Shown one piece after another: positions 32,634-42,089 of a stretch of DNA of 64,000 nt (position 1 is its first letter; every line of letters begins with the position of its first letter). This DNA is from Nonomuraea montanisoli (GTDB taxonomy: Bacteria; Actinomycetota; Actinomycetes; Streptosporangiales; Streptosporangiaceae). A program made the position numbers and the translations under genes. Under the pieces are notes generated by a model. That model did not search any database. It saw only the letters and a list, made by a program, of their open reading frames with translations, and was not told where the DNA came from. The stretch spans positions 175,250 to 239,249 of the forward strand of contig NZ_JABWGN010000017.1 in assembly GCF_013363975.1 (NCBI RefSeq). Reading direction: 5' to 3'.

Positions 32634-33575
32634 ATGCATGAATCCATGTCAATTTCGCTGTCCGTGACCCCGGAACGCGCTGTGAACGCTAACAGAAGGC
32701 GGGAGGCCCTGACGGCCTACGTCTTCCTCGCGCCCTGGTTCCTGGGGTTGTTCATCATCACGGTGGGGCCGATCCTGGCCTCGCTGTATCTGTCGTTCAC
32801 CGACTACAGCCTCCTGGAGGAGGGCTCGTGGGTCGGGGCCGACAACTACGTCAAGATGTTCACGCAGGACGACCGGTTCCTCACCTCGCTGAAGGTGACC
32901 ACCGTCTACGTCGTCGTGTCGGTGCCCCTGCAGCTCGCCTTCGCGCTCCTCCTCGCCCTCGCGCTCGACCGGGGCCTGCGTGGGCTGTCGTTCTACCGCT
33001 CGATCTACTACCTGCCCTCCCTGCTGGGCGGAAGCGTCGCCATCGCGATCCTGTGGCGCAAGCTCTTCGGCGTGGACGGCCTGTTCAACGCGATGCTGAG
33101 CGTCTTCGGCATCGAGGGGCCCGGCTGGGTCTCCGACCCCGACACCGCGCTCGGCACGCTGATCCTCCTGCACGTGTGGACGTTCGGCGCGCCCATGGTC
33201 ATCTTCCTGGCCGGGCTGCGGCAGATCCCCCAGAGCTACTACGAGGCCGCCTCGGTGGACGGCGCGAGCAGGCTGCGCCAGTTCCGGTCGATCACGCTGC
33301 CGCTGCTGACGCCGATCATCTTCTTCAACCTCGTCCTGGAGGTCATCAAGTCGTTCCAGTCGTTCACGCAGTCGTTCATCGTGAGCGGCGGCAACGGCGG
33401 ACCGGTCGACTCCACGCTCTTCTACACGCTCTATCTCTACCTCAAGGGCTTCAAGAGCTACGAGATGGGCTACGCGGCCGCCATGGCCTGGGTTCTCCTG
33501 CTGATCATCGCCGGCCTGACCGGCGTGAATTTCCTCGCGTCGAAGTATTGGGTCTTCTATGGCGACACGAAGTAA
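32634..33575 (+). CDS. sugar ABC transporter permease (MalF type)
   Basis: 313 residues from ATG 32634; a second ATG at 32646 is also possible. Six transmembrane segments. The EAA loop is YYEAASVDGASRLRQFRSITLP, and the conserved late segment is SGGNGGPVDSTLFYTLYLY. It is the first gene of the permease-permease-binding protein-oxidoreductase-hydrolase operon and overlaps the next gene by 17 bases. Like the importer at 28-31 kb it has no ATPase partner nearby. Confidence 0.93.
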   Translation: MHESMSISLSVTPERAVNANRRREALTAYVFLAPWFLGLFIITVGPILASLYLSFTDYSLLEEGSWVGADNYVKMFTQDDRFLTSLKVTTVYVVVSVPLQLAFALLLALALDRGLRGLSFYRSIYYLPSLLGGSVAIAILWRKLFGVDGLFNAMLSVFGIEGPGWVSDPDTALGTLILLHVWTFGAPMVIFLAGLRQIPQSYYEAASVDGASRLRQFRSITLPLLTPIIFFNLVLEVIKSFQSFTQSFIVSGGNGGPVDSTLFYTLYLYLKGFKSYEMGYAAAMAWVLLLIIAGLTGVNFLASKYWVFYGDTK

Positions 33576-34425
33576 CGCGGTGCCGTTCCTGTTCCGCCCG
33601 ATGCGGGGCGGCCGCCTGCTCAAGCACCTCATGCTCGCGGGCTTCGGCCTGCTGATGCTCTACCCGCTGCTGTGGATGATCTCCAGCTCGCTCAAGCCGG
33701 AGGAGCTGATCTTCCGGGAGCCGGGGCTGCTGCCGAGCACCGTGACGCTGGAGAACTACTCCGAGGGCTGGAACGCGCTCAAGCACTCGTTCGGGTACTA
33801 CCTGTGGAACTCCGCCGTCATCACCGGCCTGAGCGTGCTGGCCAACCTGGTCGCCTGCTCGCTGGCCGCCTACGCATTCGCCCGGCTGAACTTCCCGCTG
33901 AAGAAGCTGTGGTTCGCGGTCATGCTGGGTTCGATCATGCTGCCGCACCACGTCACGGTCGTGCCGCAGTACATCCTGTTCTCGAACCTGGACTGGATCA
34001 ACACGATCTGGCCGCTGGTCGTGCCGAAGTTCCTGGCGACGGACGCGTTCTTCATCTTCCTGATGGTGCAGTTCATCCGGACCCTGCCCCGGGAGCTCGA
34101 CGAGGCCGCCGCCATCGACGGCGCCGGGTACTGGCGGGTCTTCCTGCAGGTGATCCTCCCGCTGTGCACGCCCGCCCTCGCCACGACCGGCATATTCACC
34201 TTTATCTGGACGTGGAATGACTTCTTTAGCCAGAACCTCTATCTGACGAACAGCGACAACCTCACCGTGGCCGTGGCCCTCCGCCAGTTCCTCGACTCGA
34301 GCGGAGAGTCGTCGTGGGGGCCGATGTTCGCGATGTCGATCGTCTCGCTCGGGCCCATCTTCGGGTTCTTCCTGGCCGGTCAGAAGTACCTGATCCGTGG
34401 TGTGGCTACCACCGGCCTCAAGTAG
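33559..34425 (+). CDS. sugar ABC transporter permease (MalG type)
   Basis: 288 residues with six helices, YPLLWMISSSLKPEELI after the first helix, and EAA loop DEAAAIDGAGYWRVFLQVILP. The 17-base overlap with the upstream permease indicates coupled translation. It ends in KYLIRGVATTGLK, typical of MalG-like subunits. Confidence 0.93.
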   Translation: MATRSNAVPFLFRPMRGGRLLKHLMLAGFGLLMLYPLLWMISSSLKPEELIFREPGLLPSTVTLENYSEGWNALKHSFGYYLWNSAVITGLSVLANLVACSLAAYAFARLNFPLKKLWFAVMLGSIMLPHHVTVVPQYILFSNLDWINTIWPLVVPKFLATDAFFIFLMVQFIRTLPRELDEAAAIDGAGYWRVFLQVILPLCTPALATTGIFTFIWTWNDFFSQNLYLTNSDNLTVAVALRQFLDSSGESSWGPMFAMSIVSLGPIFGFFLAGQKYLIRGVATTGLK

Positions 34426-34464
34426 CCGATTCACCCCCCGCAATCTCCTAGAGGAGGAAGAGCT

Positions 34465-35754
34465 GTGAGTCTCGGCTCTCGTAAGAAGATGTGGACGGTC
34501 GCCTTCCTGACGGCGGCCGTGATGACGACGGCGAGCGCCTGCGGAGGCGGAAGCGGCGGCGACGGCGGCGGCTCCGGCGACAAGGTGAAGATCGTCTTCT
34601 CCTACTGGGGCAGCGACGCCCGGCAGAAGCTGACCGAGCAGGCTCTGAAGAAGTTCGAGGAGAAGAACCCGACGATCGACGTCGAGGGCGACTTCTCCAA
34701 CTGGGACAGCTACTACGAGAAGCTCGCGACCAAGGTGGCGGCCAACGACGCCCCCGACGTCATGAGCATCGAGATCCGCGGCCTCAGCGAGTACGCCGGT
34801 CGCGGCGCCCTGGCGGACCTGGCCGGCAAGGTCCCGAGCGCCGACCTCGACCAGCAGGTGCTGAGCAGCGGCCAGGTGGAGGGCAAGCAATACGCCGTCC
34901 CCACGGGCGTCAACGCCTTCTCCATGCTGGCCAACCCCTCCGTGCTGGAGAAGAGCAAGCAGAAGCTGCCCGACGACAAGACCTGGACCTGGGACCAGTG
35001 GATCAACCTGGCCAAGCAGATCTCCGCGGGCGGCGGCGGCGCGATGGGCGCCGAGTACAACCCCAACCCGGCCTGGCTGCAGATCTTCGCCGCCCAGCGC
35101 GGTGAGAAGTTCTACGACGGCAACAAGATCGGCCTGTCGGTCGACACGATCAAGGCGTGGTGGAACATCAGCCAGCAGCTCATCGCGGCCAAGGCGGCCC
35201 CCGAGCCGGCCAAGAGCGCCGAACTGCTGACCGCCGGCCCCGAGCAGTCGCTGCTGGCCACCAACGCCGGCGCGATGGGCATGTGGTGGAGCAACCAGCT
35301 CAACGCCCTGTCCAAGGCGTCGGGCCAGGAGCTGGAGCTGCTGCGCATGCCCAGGGAGAAGGGCGCCCCCAGCGCCGGCATGTTCCTCCAGCCGGCCATG
35401 TACTACACCGCCTCCGCCAAGTCCGAGCACTCCGCCGAGGCCGCCAAGCTGATCGACTTCCTGGTCAACGACCCGGACGCCGCCTCGATCCTGCTGAGCG
35501 ACCGCGGCCTGCCCACCAACTCCAAGGTGCTGGCCGCCGTCAAGGACAAGCTGCCCCCGGTCGACCAGCGCACCCTCGCCTTCATCGACGAGATCAAGGG
35601 CGAGCTGAGCCCGATCACCGCCCCGCCGAAGGGCGCCCTCCAGATGGAGGACATCCTCAAGCGCAACACCGACGAGGTCCTGTTCGGCAAGACCACGCCG
35701 GACGCGGGCGCCCAGAAGTTCCTGTCCGAGGCCAACGCGGCCATCGCCGGCTGA
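34465..35754 (+). CDS. sugar ABC transporter substrate-binding lipoprotein
   Basis: 429 residues from GTG 34465 with the strong ribosome site GAGGAGG. The signal peptide ends at the lipobox TASAC (C26), followed by a Gly/Ser linker. The body is a family 1 extracellular sugar-binding protein (VKIVFSYWGSDARQKLTEQAL, then WGQ-like aromatic segments WTWDQWINLAKQI). The ligand is unknown; regulon content suggests a sugar acid or an uronate-containing glycoside. A stable hairpin follows its stop codon. Confidence 0.92.
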   Translation: MSLGSRKKMWTVAFLTAAVMTTASACGGGSGGDGGGSGDKVKIVFSYWGSDARQKLTEQALKKFEEKNPTIDVEGDFSNWDSYYEKLATKVAANDAPDVMSIEIRGLSEYAGRGALADLAGKVPSADLDQQVLSSGQVEGKQYAVPTGVNAFSMLANPSVLEKSKQKLPDDKTWTWDQWINLAKQISAGGGGAMGAEYNPNPAWLQIFAAQRGEKFYDGNKIGLSVDTIKAWWNISQQLIAAKAAPEPAKSAELLTAGPEQSLLATNAGAMGMWWSNQLNALSKASGQELELLRMPREKGAPSAGMFLQPAMYYTASAKSEHSAEAAKLIDFLVNDPDAASILLSDRGLPTNSKVLAAVKDKLPPVDQRTLAFIDEIKGELSPITAPPKGALQMEDILKRNTDEVLFGKTTPDAGAQKFLSEANAAIAG

Positions 35755-35774
35755 CGCCCGGCCACAGCACCACG

Positions 35775-35799
35775 GGCCGGGGGCCGTGCGCCCCCGGCC
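35775..35799 (+). terminator. intercistronic hairpin after the binding-protein gene
   Basis: GGCCGGGGGC (35775-35784) pairs perfectly with GCCCCCGGCC (35790-35799) around five bases, 21 bases after the binding-protein stop and 30 before the next start. In an operon this position suggests partial termination or protection of the upstream message, giving more binding protein than downstream enzymes. Confidence 0.55.
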
Positions 35800-35828
35800 G
35801 CACCATCTCGAATCTCGGGGAGAGCACG

Positions 35829-37109
35829 TTGAGCACCAGGTACGCTTTCGTCGGCCTCGGCCACCGCGTCCAGATGTACGTGGACGCGTTGCTGGGCGAC
35901 TGGAGCGACGCGGGGACCATCGCCGGTCTCTGCGACACCAACCGCACCCGCATGGCCTACTACGTCGAGCGCATCGGCCGGGAGGTGCCCTGCTTCGGCC
36001 CCGACGAGTTCGGCAAGCTGCTGGACCTGGCCGACGCGGTGGTCGTCACCACGATCGACGCCACCCACGCCCGCTACGTCTGCGCCGTCCTTGACGCCGG
36101 CAAGGACGTCATCGTGGAGAAGCCGCTCACCATCGACGCCGAGAGCTGCGCCGCGATCGCCGAGGCGGCGGAGCGGTCCTCCGGCAAGCTGGTGGTGACG
36201 TTCAACTACCGCTACTCCCCGCGCAACTCGGCGGTCAAGCGCCTGCTCGGCGAGGGCGCCATCGGCGAGGTCACCTCCGTCCACTTCGACTGGGCCCTCG
36301 ACACCATCCACGGGGCCGACTACTTCCGCCGCTGGCACCGCGACCGCGCCCACTCGGGCGGCCTGCTCGTCCACAAGTCCACCCACCACTTCGACCTGGT
36401 CAACTGGTGGCTCGGGGCCGCTCCCCGGCTCGTGTTCGCCCAGGCCGACCTGCGCTTCTACGGCACGGCCCTGCCCCGGGGCGAGCGTCCCGCGCGCTCG
36501 CACGGCGCGCCGGGACTCGGCACCGACCCGTACCTGCTCGACATCTCGGCCGACCCCCGGCTCAAGCGCCTCTACCTCGACGCCGAGCACGAGGACGGCT
36601 ACATCCGCGACCAGGACGTCTTCGCCGACGGCGTGACCATCGACGACAACATGGCGGTCCTCGTCCGCTACGCCAACCGGGCGATGCTCACCTACTCGCT
36701 GACCGCGCACGCCCCGTTCGAGGGCTACCGCGTCGTGTTCACCGGCACCGAGGGCCGCATCGAGCTGGAGGTGTGCGAGCGGTCCTGGACCCCGCCGCAG
36801 GCCGCCATCGACCCGAGCGCCGCGAGCAAGGAGCACGCGGCCGACGCGTGGGAGAAGCTCGTGCTGCACCGCCACTGGCGGCAGCCGGAGGAGATCCCGA
36901 TCGAGCGCGGCGCGGGCGGCCACGGCGGCGGCGACCGCCTGCTGCTGAACGACGTCTTCCGCGGCCCCGGCGACGACCCGCTCGGCCGCCCGGCCGGCTA
37001 CCGCGACGGCATCCGCAGCGTGCTGGTGGGCGTCGCCGCCAACCGCTCGGCCGCGACCGGCCTGCCCGTCGCCCTCACCGAGGACGGCACCAGCCTGGCC
37101 GATGCCTGA
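35829..37109 (+). CDS. Gfo/Idh/MocA family oxidoreductase
   Basis: 426 residues. The only start consistent with the domain and with the ribosome site (GGGGAGAG) is TTG 35829. The Rossmann motif is AFVGLGHR, the family signature is VIVEKPLTIDAE, and the catalytic lysine is the K of EKP. The substrate domain has FNYRYSPRNSAVKRLL and SGGLLVHKSTHHFDLVNWW. Members oxidise or dehalogenate sugars with NAD(P). It follows the importer and overlaps the hydrolase, so it probably acts on the imported sugar. Confidence 0.9.
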   Translation: MSTRYAFVGLGHRVQMYVDALLGDWSDAGTIAGLCDTNRTRMAYYVERIGREVPCFGPDEFGKLLDLADAVVVTTIDATHARYVCAVLDAGKDVIVEKPLTIDAESCAAIAEAAERSSGKLVVTFNYRYSPRNSAVKRLLGEGAIGEVTSVHFDWALDTIHGADYFRRWHRDRAHSGGLLVHKSTHHFDLVNWWLGAAPRLVFAQADLRFYGTALPRGERPARSHGAPGLGTDPYLLDISADPRLKRLYLDAEHEDGYIRDQDVFADGVTIDDNMAVLVRYANRAMLTYSLTAHAPFEGYRVVFTGTEGRIELEVCERSWTPPQAAIDPSAASKEHAADAWEKLVLHRHWRQPEEIPIERGAGGHGGGDRLLLNDVFRGPGDDPLGRPAGYRDGIRSVLVGVAANRSAATGLPVALTEDGTSLADA

Positions 37110-38217
37110 GCCGATGCCTGAGCCGATGATCTCGCGGCATCTCGGGGAGTTCTCCGGCCTCGCCGAGGCGGCCGCGCGCGGGCGCGGCCTGTTCCCCGAG
37201 GCCGCCCCGGCCCCGGAGCTGCGCCGGGCGGCCCGCGAGGCGACCGGCGTGCTCGACCTCACGGCCGGCGACGTCCGCGTGGAGCGCTCCTGGACCACCG
37301 GCGACCTCGCCGGCGAGGAGCTGTCCTGGTCGGTCGGCTACGGCCCGCGCACCCGGGCGTACCTGCTCAGGCCGCGCGGCGCGGCCGGCCCGCTGCCGGG
37401 CGTCGTCGCGCTGCACTGCCACGCCGGCATGAAGTTCGCCGGCAAGGAGAAGATCGCCGACGGCCCCGGGCCGCCGTCCCCCGAGGTGACCCGGCTGCGC
37501 GGCCGGATCTACGGCGGCCGCGCGTACGCCGGGGAGCTGGCCCGGCGCGGCTTCGCCGTGCTGGCCCACGACGTCCTCGGCTGGGGGAGCCGCCGCTTCC
37601 CGCTGGAGGCCATGCCCGAGGCCGTGGCCGCGGCGGCCGCCGGCGTGTCCGAGGGACTGTCCGAGGCGGACGGCTACGACCGCGCGGCGGCCCTGCACGA
37701 GCACCTGCTGGAGAAGTACTGCGTGCTGCTCGGCACGTCGCTGGCCGGGGCGGTGGCGGGGGAGGACCTGGCCGCGGCGGCCTACCTGCGCTCCCGCCCC
37801 GACGTGGGCCCCGTGGGCTGCGTGGGACTGTCGGGCGGCGGCCTGCGCGCCGCGCTGCTCGGGGCGTTCGACCCGGCGATCGGCGCGGTCGCCGTCGTGG
37901 CCATGATGTCGTCCTACCGCGAGCTGCTCGACCGCCACGTGGCCTCGCACACCTGGATGCTCTACCCGCCCGGCCTGTCGCGGGTGTGCGACTGGCCGTC
38001 CCTGGCCGCCTCGGCGGCCCCGAGGCCGCTCCTGGTGCAGTACGGCGAGCGCGACGAGCTGTTCCCCCCGGCCGGGATGCGCCGGGCGCACGCGATCATC
38101 TCGCGGGCGTACCCGGACGGCGGTTACGACGGGGTCTTCTTCGACGCGCCGCACGCGTTCACCGTGCCCATGCAGGAGCACGCCTTCGCCTGGCTGGAAC
38201 GCCGCCTGGGCGTCTGA
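37102..38217 (+). CDS. alpha/beta hydrolase (dienelactone hydrolase / acetyl-esterase-like)
   Basis: 371 residues from ATG 37102; in-frame ATGs at 37114 and 37126 follow because a 12-bp GATGCCTGAGCC unit is duplicated at the start. The fold is shown by VVALHCHAGMKF, the nucleophile elbow GCVGLSGGG, the acid in YGERDELFP and the histidine in APHAFTVP. No signal peptide, so it is cytoplasmic. It may remove an ester or open a lactone of the imported sugar acid. It overlaps the oxidoreductase by eight bases and converges with the next operon. Confidence 0.8.
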   Translation: MPEPMPEPMISRHLGEFSGLAEAAARGRGLFPEAAPAPELRRAAREATGVLDLTAGDVRVERSWTTGDLAGEELSWSVGYGPRTRAYLLRPRGAAGPLPGVVALHCHAGMKFAGKEKIADGPGPPSPEVTRLRGRIYGGRAYAGELARRGFAVLAHDVLGWGSRRFPLEAMPEAVAAAAAGVSEGLSEADGYDRAAALHEHLLEKYCVLLGTSLAGAVAGEDLAAAAYLRSRPDVGPVGCVGLSGGGLRAALLGAFDPAIGAVAVVAMMSSYRELLDRHVASHTWMLYPPGLSRVCDWPSLAASAAPRPLLVQYGERDELFPPAGMRRAHAIISRAYPDGGYDGVFFDAPHAFTVPMQEHAFAWLERRLGV

Positions 38218-38242
38218 GCTCGAAGCCCAGGCGCCCGGAGGG

Positions 38243-40132
38243 TCATCCCGTGGCCTCGGCCACCAGCGCGGGGACGTCCCCGGGCGCCACGCGGCCGTCG
38301 GCCACCACCACGGTGACCCGGCGGGCCAGCACGTCGTCGAAGACCAGCGGCGTGTCCCAGGCCAGCGCCGTGCCCACCCCGGGATACTCGGCGACCCGCA
38401 CGAACCACGGGTCGTCGTCCTGGGCGAACACCAGCGTCCAGTCCTCGGCCGACAGCGCCAGCCACGGCGCGCGCGACCCGTGGACCGCCTGCTCGCCCTC
38501 GGCCCCGCCGGTGAAGACCCGCAGCCCCGGCGATCCGGCGGGAGCCCGCCAGAAGAACCCGCCGTACCCGGCGCCGGCCCGGCCCTTGGTGGCCGAGCTC
38601 CGGACGGTCAGCGGCGAGCCGGTGAGGTTGCGCAGGGTGAAGGAGAAGCGCAGCGCCCAGCCCCGCGACAGCGGCACCGCCCGCGCCGTCCGCTCCTCGC
38701 GCACGACCGGGTCCTCGCCCGGCCGCTCCCACAGCAGCGTCTCGGCGAATCCGGCCGCGTCACGCTCCTCGAACGCCACGTGCCGCTGCACGCCGTGGTC
38801 GTCGAGCCAGGTGGGCCCCTGGTCGCGGACGTAGGTGCGCCCGCCCCAGAAGTTGCGCCCGCCCACGTCCGTGACGGCCACGCCGGCGCCCAGATGGTGC
38901 GGGTGGTCCGGCGGCCGGACCTCGGTCACGACGGTCCCGCCCAGGGTGCGCACCGGGTGCAGGTACGGCCGGGGCGACTCGGTGAGCGGCAGGTCGGGCC
39001 GGGTGACGTACTCCGCGACGACCGTGTCACCGGCCAGCAGCGGCGTCGCCCAGGAGGCGCCCAGCTCGGAGAACAGCGCGAGCCGGTCCGCGCTCGCGTC
39101 GACCAGGCCGGCGACGCCCGGCAGCACCACGCCCTCGCCGGAGCGGTCGAGATGGTCCGCGGAGATCGGCAGCGGGTCGGGCGCGAGCCGGATGGCCTCC
39201 ATGACCTCCATGAACGCCCCGGTCCTGGCGATCGGCACGAGCAGCGGCTCGCCGGAGCCGACGTGCGCCACCAGGTTGCGCAGCAGGTCGGTCCGGCCGA
39301 AGCGCCGCACGGGCCCGTCGTTCACCTGGACCTCGTCCAGCGTGTACGTGAGCCGGATCCGCCCCCGCTCCCCGTGGACGACCACGTACGGCTCGTCCCG
39401 GCCGGCGGCGCACAGCGTCACCGCGGCCACGATCGGCGGCCCGTCCACGGTCCTGACGCGGATCGCCGAGGTGTCGTCCGACTCGATGGCGTTGGCGTGG
39501 AACAGCTCGGTCTCGACCGCCTCGACGGTGCCGCGCTCCTCGGTCCCCGCCACCGCGAGGGCGGTCGCCAGCGCGTGCGCGAACGGGTTGGTCAGCGCCC
39601 CGTCCACGACGTCCACGCCGTCGAGCCGGCGCCGCCCCGCCCAGGGGCTGCGCGTGAAGTAGGAGGCGGGCCGCGGCCAGGCGCCGCCCACGCCGATCCC
39701 GGTGACCCGGCCGATCACCCCAGAGGCGATCATCTCGCGCACCGCCGGGATCGCCGCCGACCCGAGGCTCTGGAAGCCCACCTGGCAGGCCAGACCGGCC
39801 TCGGCGGCGGCCCGCTCCATGCGCTCGAAGTCGGCCAGCGTGGCCGCCGTCGGCTTCTCCACCAGCACGTGCGCCCCCGCCGCCAGCGCGGCCAGGGTGA
39901 GCTCGGCGTGCGTGGGGATGGGCGTGGCCAGGATCGCGATCCGCGCCCCGGTCCGCTTGACCAGCTCGGGCAGGTCGGGGGAGAACTCCGGCTCGCCCAG
40001 CCCGTCGAGCGCCCCCGGCTCCGGCGGCGCGGTGTCGCAGACGCCGGCCAGCTCGACCACGTCCCGCAGGTGCCGCAGCCGCTCCAGGTAGTGGGCTCCG
40101 AACCCCCGCGTGCCCGCGAGTACGACCCGCAT
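38243..40132 (-). CDS. Gfo/Idh/MocA oxidoreductase fused to a PmoA-like (DUF6807) domain
   Basis: 629 residues. The first roughly 350 form a Gfo/Idh/MocA dehydrogenase (VVLAGTRGFGAHYLERL, AHVLVEKPTAAT). The remaining roughly 280 resemble PmoA/DUF6807 proteins (PYLHPVRTLGGTVVTEVRPPD, HPHHLGAG, GGRNFWGG, ARAVPLSRGWALRF, ALSAEDWTLVFAQ, DDDPWFVRVAEYPGVGTALAW). The frame is continuous, so this is a real fusion. DUF6807 proteins often accompany sugar catabolic oxidoreductases, but their role is unknown. Last gene of a four-gene operon behind the LacI box at 43007. Confidence 0.82.
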   Translation of the reverse strand: MRVVLAGTRGFGAHYLERLRHLRDVVELAGVCDTAPPEPGALDGLGEPEFSPDLPELVKRTGARIAILATPIPTHAELTLAALAAGAHVLVEKPTAATLADFERMERAAAEAGLACQVGFQSLGSAAIPAVREMIASGVIGRVTGIGVGGAWPRPASYFTRSPWAGRRRLDGVDVVDGALTNPFAHALATALAVAGTEERGTVEAVETELFHANAIESDDTSAIRVRTVDGPPIVAAVTLCAAGRDEPYVVVHGERGRIRLTYTLDEVQVNDGPVRRFGRTDLLRNLVAHVGSGEPLLVPIARTGAFMEVMEAIRLAPDPLPISADHLDRSGEGVVLPGVAGLVDASADRLALFSELGASWATPLLAGDTVVAEYVTRPDLPLTESPRPYLHPVRTLGGTVVTEVRPPDHPHHLGAGVAVTDVGGRNFWGGRTYVRDQGPTWLDDHGVQRHVAFEERDAAGFAETLLWERPGEDPVVREERTARAVPLSRGWALRFSFTLRNLTGSPLTVRSSATKGRAGAGYGGFFWRAPAGSPGLRVFTGGAEGEQAVHGSRAPWLALSAEDWTLVFAQDDDPWFVRVAEYPGVGTALAWDTPLVFDDVLARRVTVVVADGRVAPGDVPALVAEATG

Positions 40133-40134
40133 GC

Positions 40135-41184
40135 TCACCTCCAGCGGAGCCCGAGGCCCCGATGCTCGCCGACGCTCAGCTTCCCACCGCTCACCCGGAC
40201 CGGGTACGGCTCCTCCAGCAGCCCGAGGGCCGCGAACGAGGCCTCCTCGACCTCCTCGGCCATGCACGGCAGCGGCAGCGTGAGCGCGAGCTGCGCCGAC
40301 AGGTCGGGCAGCAGATGCGGATGGACGGGCACGTCGAACGCCCGGGCCAGCTCCGCGATCCGCAGGAACGGCGTGATTCCGCCGACCCTGACCACGTTGG
40401 GCTGGACCACGTCGCAGGCGCCCGCGGTCAGCAGGTCGCGGAAGCCGTAGACGGTGTAGACGTTCTCGCCGACCGCGATCGGCACGTCCACCGACCGGCG
40501 CAGCTCCACGTGCGCGGCCACGTCGTCGGCCGGCAGCGGCTCCTCCAGCCAGTGCAGTCCGTACGGCGCCAGCTCTGCCACCGCGCGGCGGGCCCGGTGC
40601 AGGTCCCAGCGCTGGTTGGCGTCGATCATCAGCAGCCGGTCCGGCCCGATCACCTCGCGGACCGCCGCCACCCGCTCGACGTCCTCGCGCAGGTCGGGCC
40701 GGCCCACCTTGATCTTGACGGCCGGATGGCCGGCGGCCTTCCACCGCTCGGCCTGCGCGACCAGCTCCTCCAGCGTGTAGTGCAGGTTGACGCCGCTGCC
40801 GTAGACCGGAACGGTGTCCCTGCGGCGGCCGAGCACGTCCACGATGCCCCGCTCGCCGCACCGCAGGTCCCACAGCGCGAGGTCCACGCCCGCGAGCGCG
40901 ATGGTGGTGAGGCCGCCGGGGCCCGCCTCGCGCAGGTGCCGCCAGAGCCGGTCCCACACCACCTCCGGGTGCGGGTCGAAGCCGACGAGCGCCTCGCGGA
41001 CGTCGTGCTCCAGCAGCGCCCGCACGGCCCGCGCGCCGATCTGCGGCGTCCAGGAGAAGCCCGTGCCGACCCGGCCGTCGTCCAGGACCACCTCGACGAC
41101 CAGCACGTGGTTGACGGGCACGTCCGGCCCCCACGGGCGCGGCAGGGCGGCCGTGCGGGCGCTCACCCGCAGGTCGCGGATCAC
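40135..41184 (-). CDS. enolase-superfamily sugar acid dehydratase (mandelate racemase/muconate lactonising type)
   Basis: 349 residues from GTG 41184, which overlaps the upstream stop by four bases. General base K-x-K in AVKIKVG; metal ligands in MIDANQRW (D), WLEEPLP (E) and AVGENVYT (E); HPHLLPDLSAQ supplies the histidine. The sequence is unlike the glucarate dehydratase at 20.2 kb. Neighbouring genes suggest dehydration of an aldonate or aldarate made by the epimerase-like dehydrogenase, feeding the KDG-dehydratase paralogue; the exact sugar acid cannot be read. Confidence 0.88.
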   Translation of the reverse strand: MIRDLRVSARTAALPRPWGPDVPVNHVLVVEVVLDDGRVGTGFSWTPQIGARAVRALLEHDVREALVGFDPHPEVVWDRLWRHLREAGPGGLTTIALAGVDLALWDLRCGERGIVDVLGRRRDTVPVYGSGVNLHYTLEELVAQAERWKAAGHPAVKIKVGRPDLREDVERVAAVREVIGPDRLLMIDANQRWDLHRARRAVAELAPYGLHWLEEPLPADDVAAHVELRRSVDVPIAVGENVYTVYGFRDLLTAGACDVVQPNVVRVGGITPFLRIAELARAFDVPVHPHLLPDLSAQLALTLPLPCMAEEVEEASFAALGLLEEPYPVRVSGGKLSVGEHRGLGLRWR

Positions 41185-42089
41185 CGGCCGGCCGCCGTCG
41201 CCGCGGTCCTGCCGTGCGCGGCCGCGACGGACCTGCCGTGCCGGACGAGCTCCGCCAGCTCGGCCACGTGCTCGGGCGCGGCGTCCACCAGCGGGGGCCG
41301 CACCGGGCCCGGGTCCAGGCCGGTCAGCCGCACCCCGGCCTTGACCAGCGACACGGCGTACCCCGGGACCTTGGAGCGCAGCCGTACGAGTGGCTCGTAG
41401 AACTCGGTGAGCAGGCTCTCGGCGCCCGCGAGGTAGGCGGTGGCGATCTCCGGGGCGAACGCGAACACCGCGGAGGAGTACAGCTCGACGCCGATGCCGC
41501 GGTAGGCGCCCATGGTCAGCTCGGCCGTCGGCAGCCCGTTGAAGAACGCGAAGCCCGGCCCGATCTCGCGCCGCACGGCCAGGACCACGCGCTGGATGAG
41601 GTCGATGTCGCCCAGCCCGTCCTTCAGGCCAACGACGCCGGGGATCCGGGCCAGCTCCACCACCTGCTCGGGGGTGAGCACCACCGAGCCGCGCATGTAG
41701 ATGATCACGGGGAGCACCTCGGCGACCGCCCGCACGTACGCGGTGAAGCCCTCGCGCGGCCCCATGGCCAAGTACGGCGGCATGAGCAGCAGCCCGTCGG
41801 CCCCCGCCTCGCGGGCCGCGCGCGCCTGGCGCAGCGCCGAGCCGAGCGGCCCGCCCGCGCCGGCCAGCACCGGGGTCCCGCCCCTCGCCGCCGTGACGGC
41901 CACCCGGACCGCCGCCTCGTGCTCGGCCTCCGACAGGGCGGGGAACTCGCCGGTGCCGCAGGCGACGAAGACGGCGCCCGGCCGGTGTTCGAGGCCGCGC
42001 CCGACGTGCTCGGCCAGCACCCCCTCGGCCAGTCGCCCCTCGGCGTCGAACGGCGTGACCGGGAAGAAGAGGATCCCGCTGAGGTTCAT
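41181..42089 (-). CDS. 5-dehydro-4-deoxyglucarate dehydratase paralogue (DapA superfamily)
   Basis: 302 residues, clearly homologous to the protein at 26561-27466 over its length (shared FFPVTPF, CGTGEF, FKDGLGD or LKDGLGD, FFNGLPTAELT, YRGIGV, LYSSAVFAFAPEIA, PGYAVSLVKAGVRL). The Schiff-base lysine is in VGLKDGLGD. The ATG overlaps the upstream stop by four bases. It lies in a different operon under LacI-type control, so it may serve a second sugar acid that converges on the same intermediate or a related one. Confidence 0.88.
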   Translation of the reverse strand: MNLSGILFFPVTPFDAEGRLAEGVLAEHVGRGLEHRPGAVFVACGTGEFPALSEAEHEAAVRVAVTAARGGTPVLAGAGGPLGSALRQARAAREAGADGLLLMPPYLAMGPREGFTAYVRAVAEVLPVIIYMRGSVVLTPEQVVELARIPGVVGLKDGLGDIDLIQRVVLAVRREIGPGFAFFNGLPTAELTMGAYRGIGVELYSSAVFAFAPEIATAYLAGAESLLTEFYEPLVRLRSKVPGYAVSLVKAGVRLTGLDPGPVRPPLVDAAPEHVAELAELVRHGRSVAAAHGRTAATAAGR

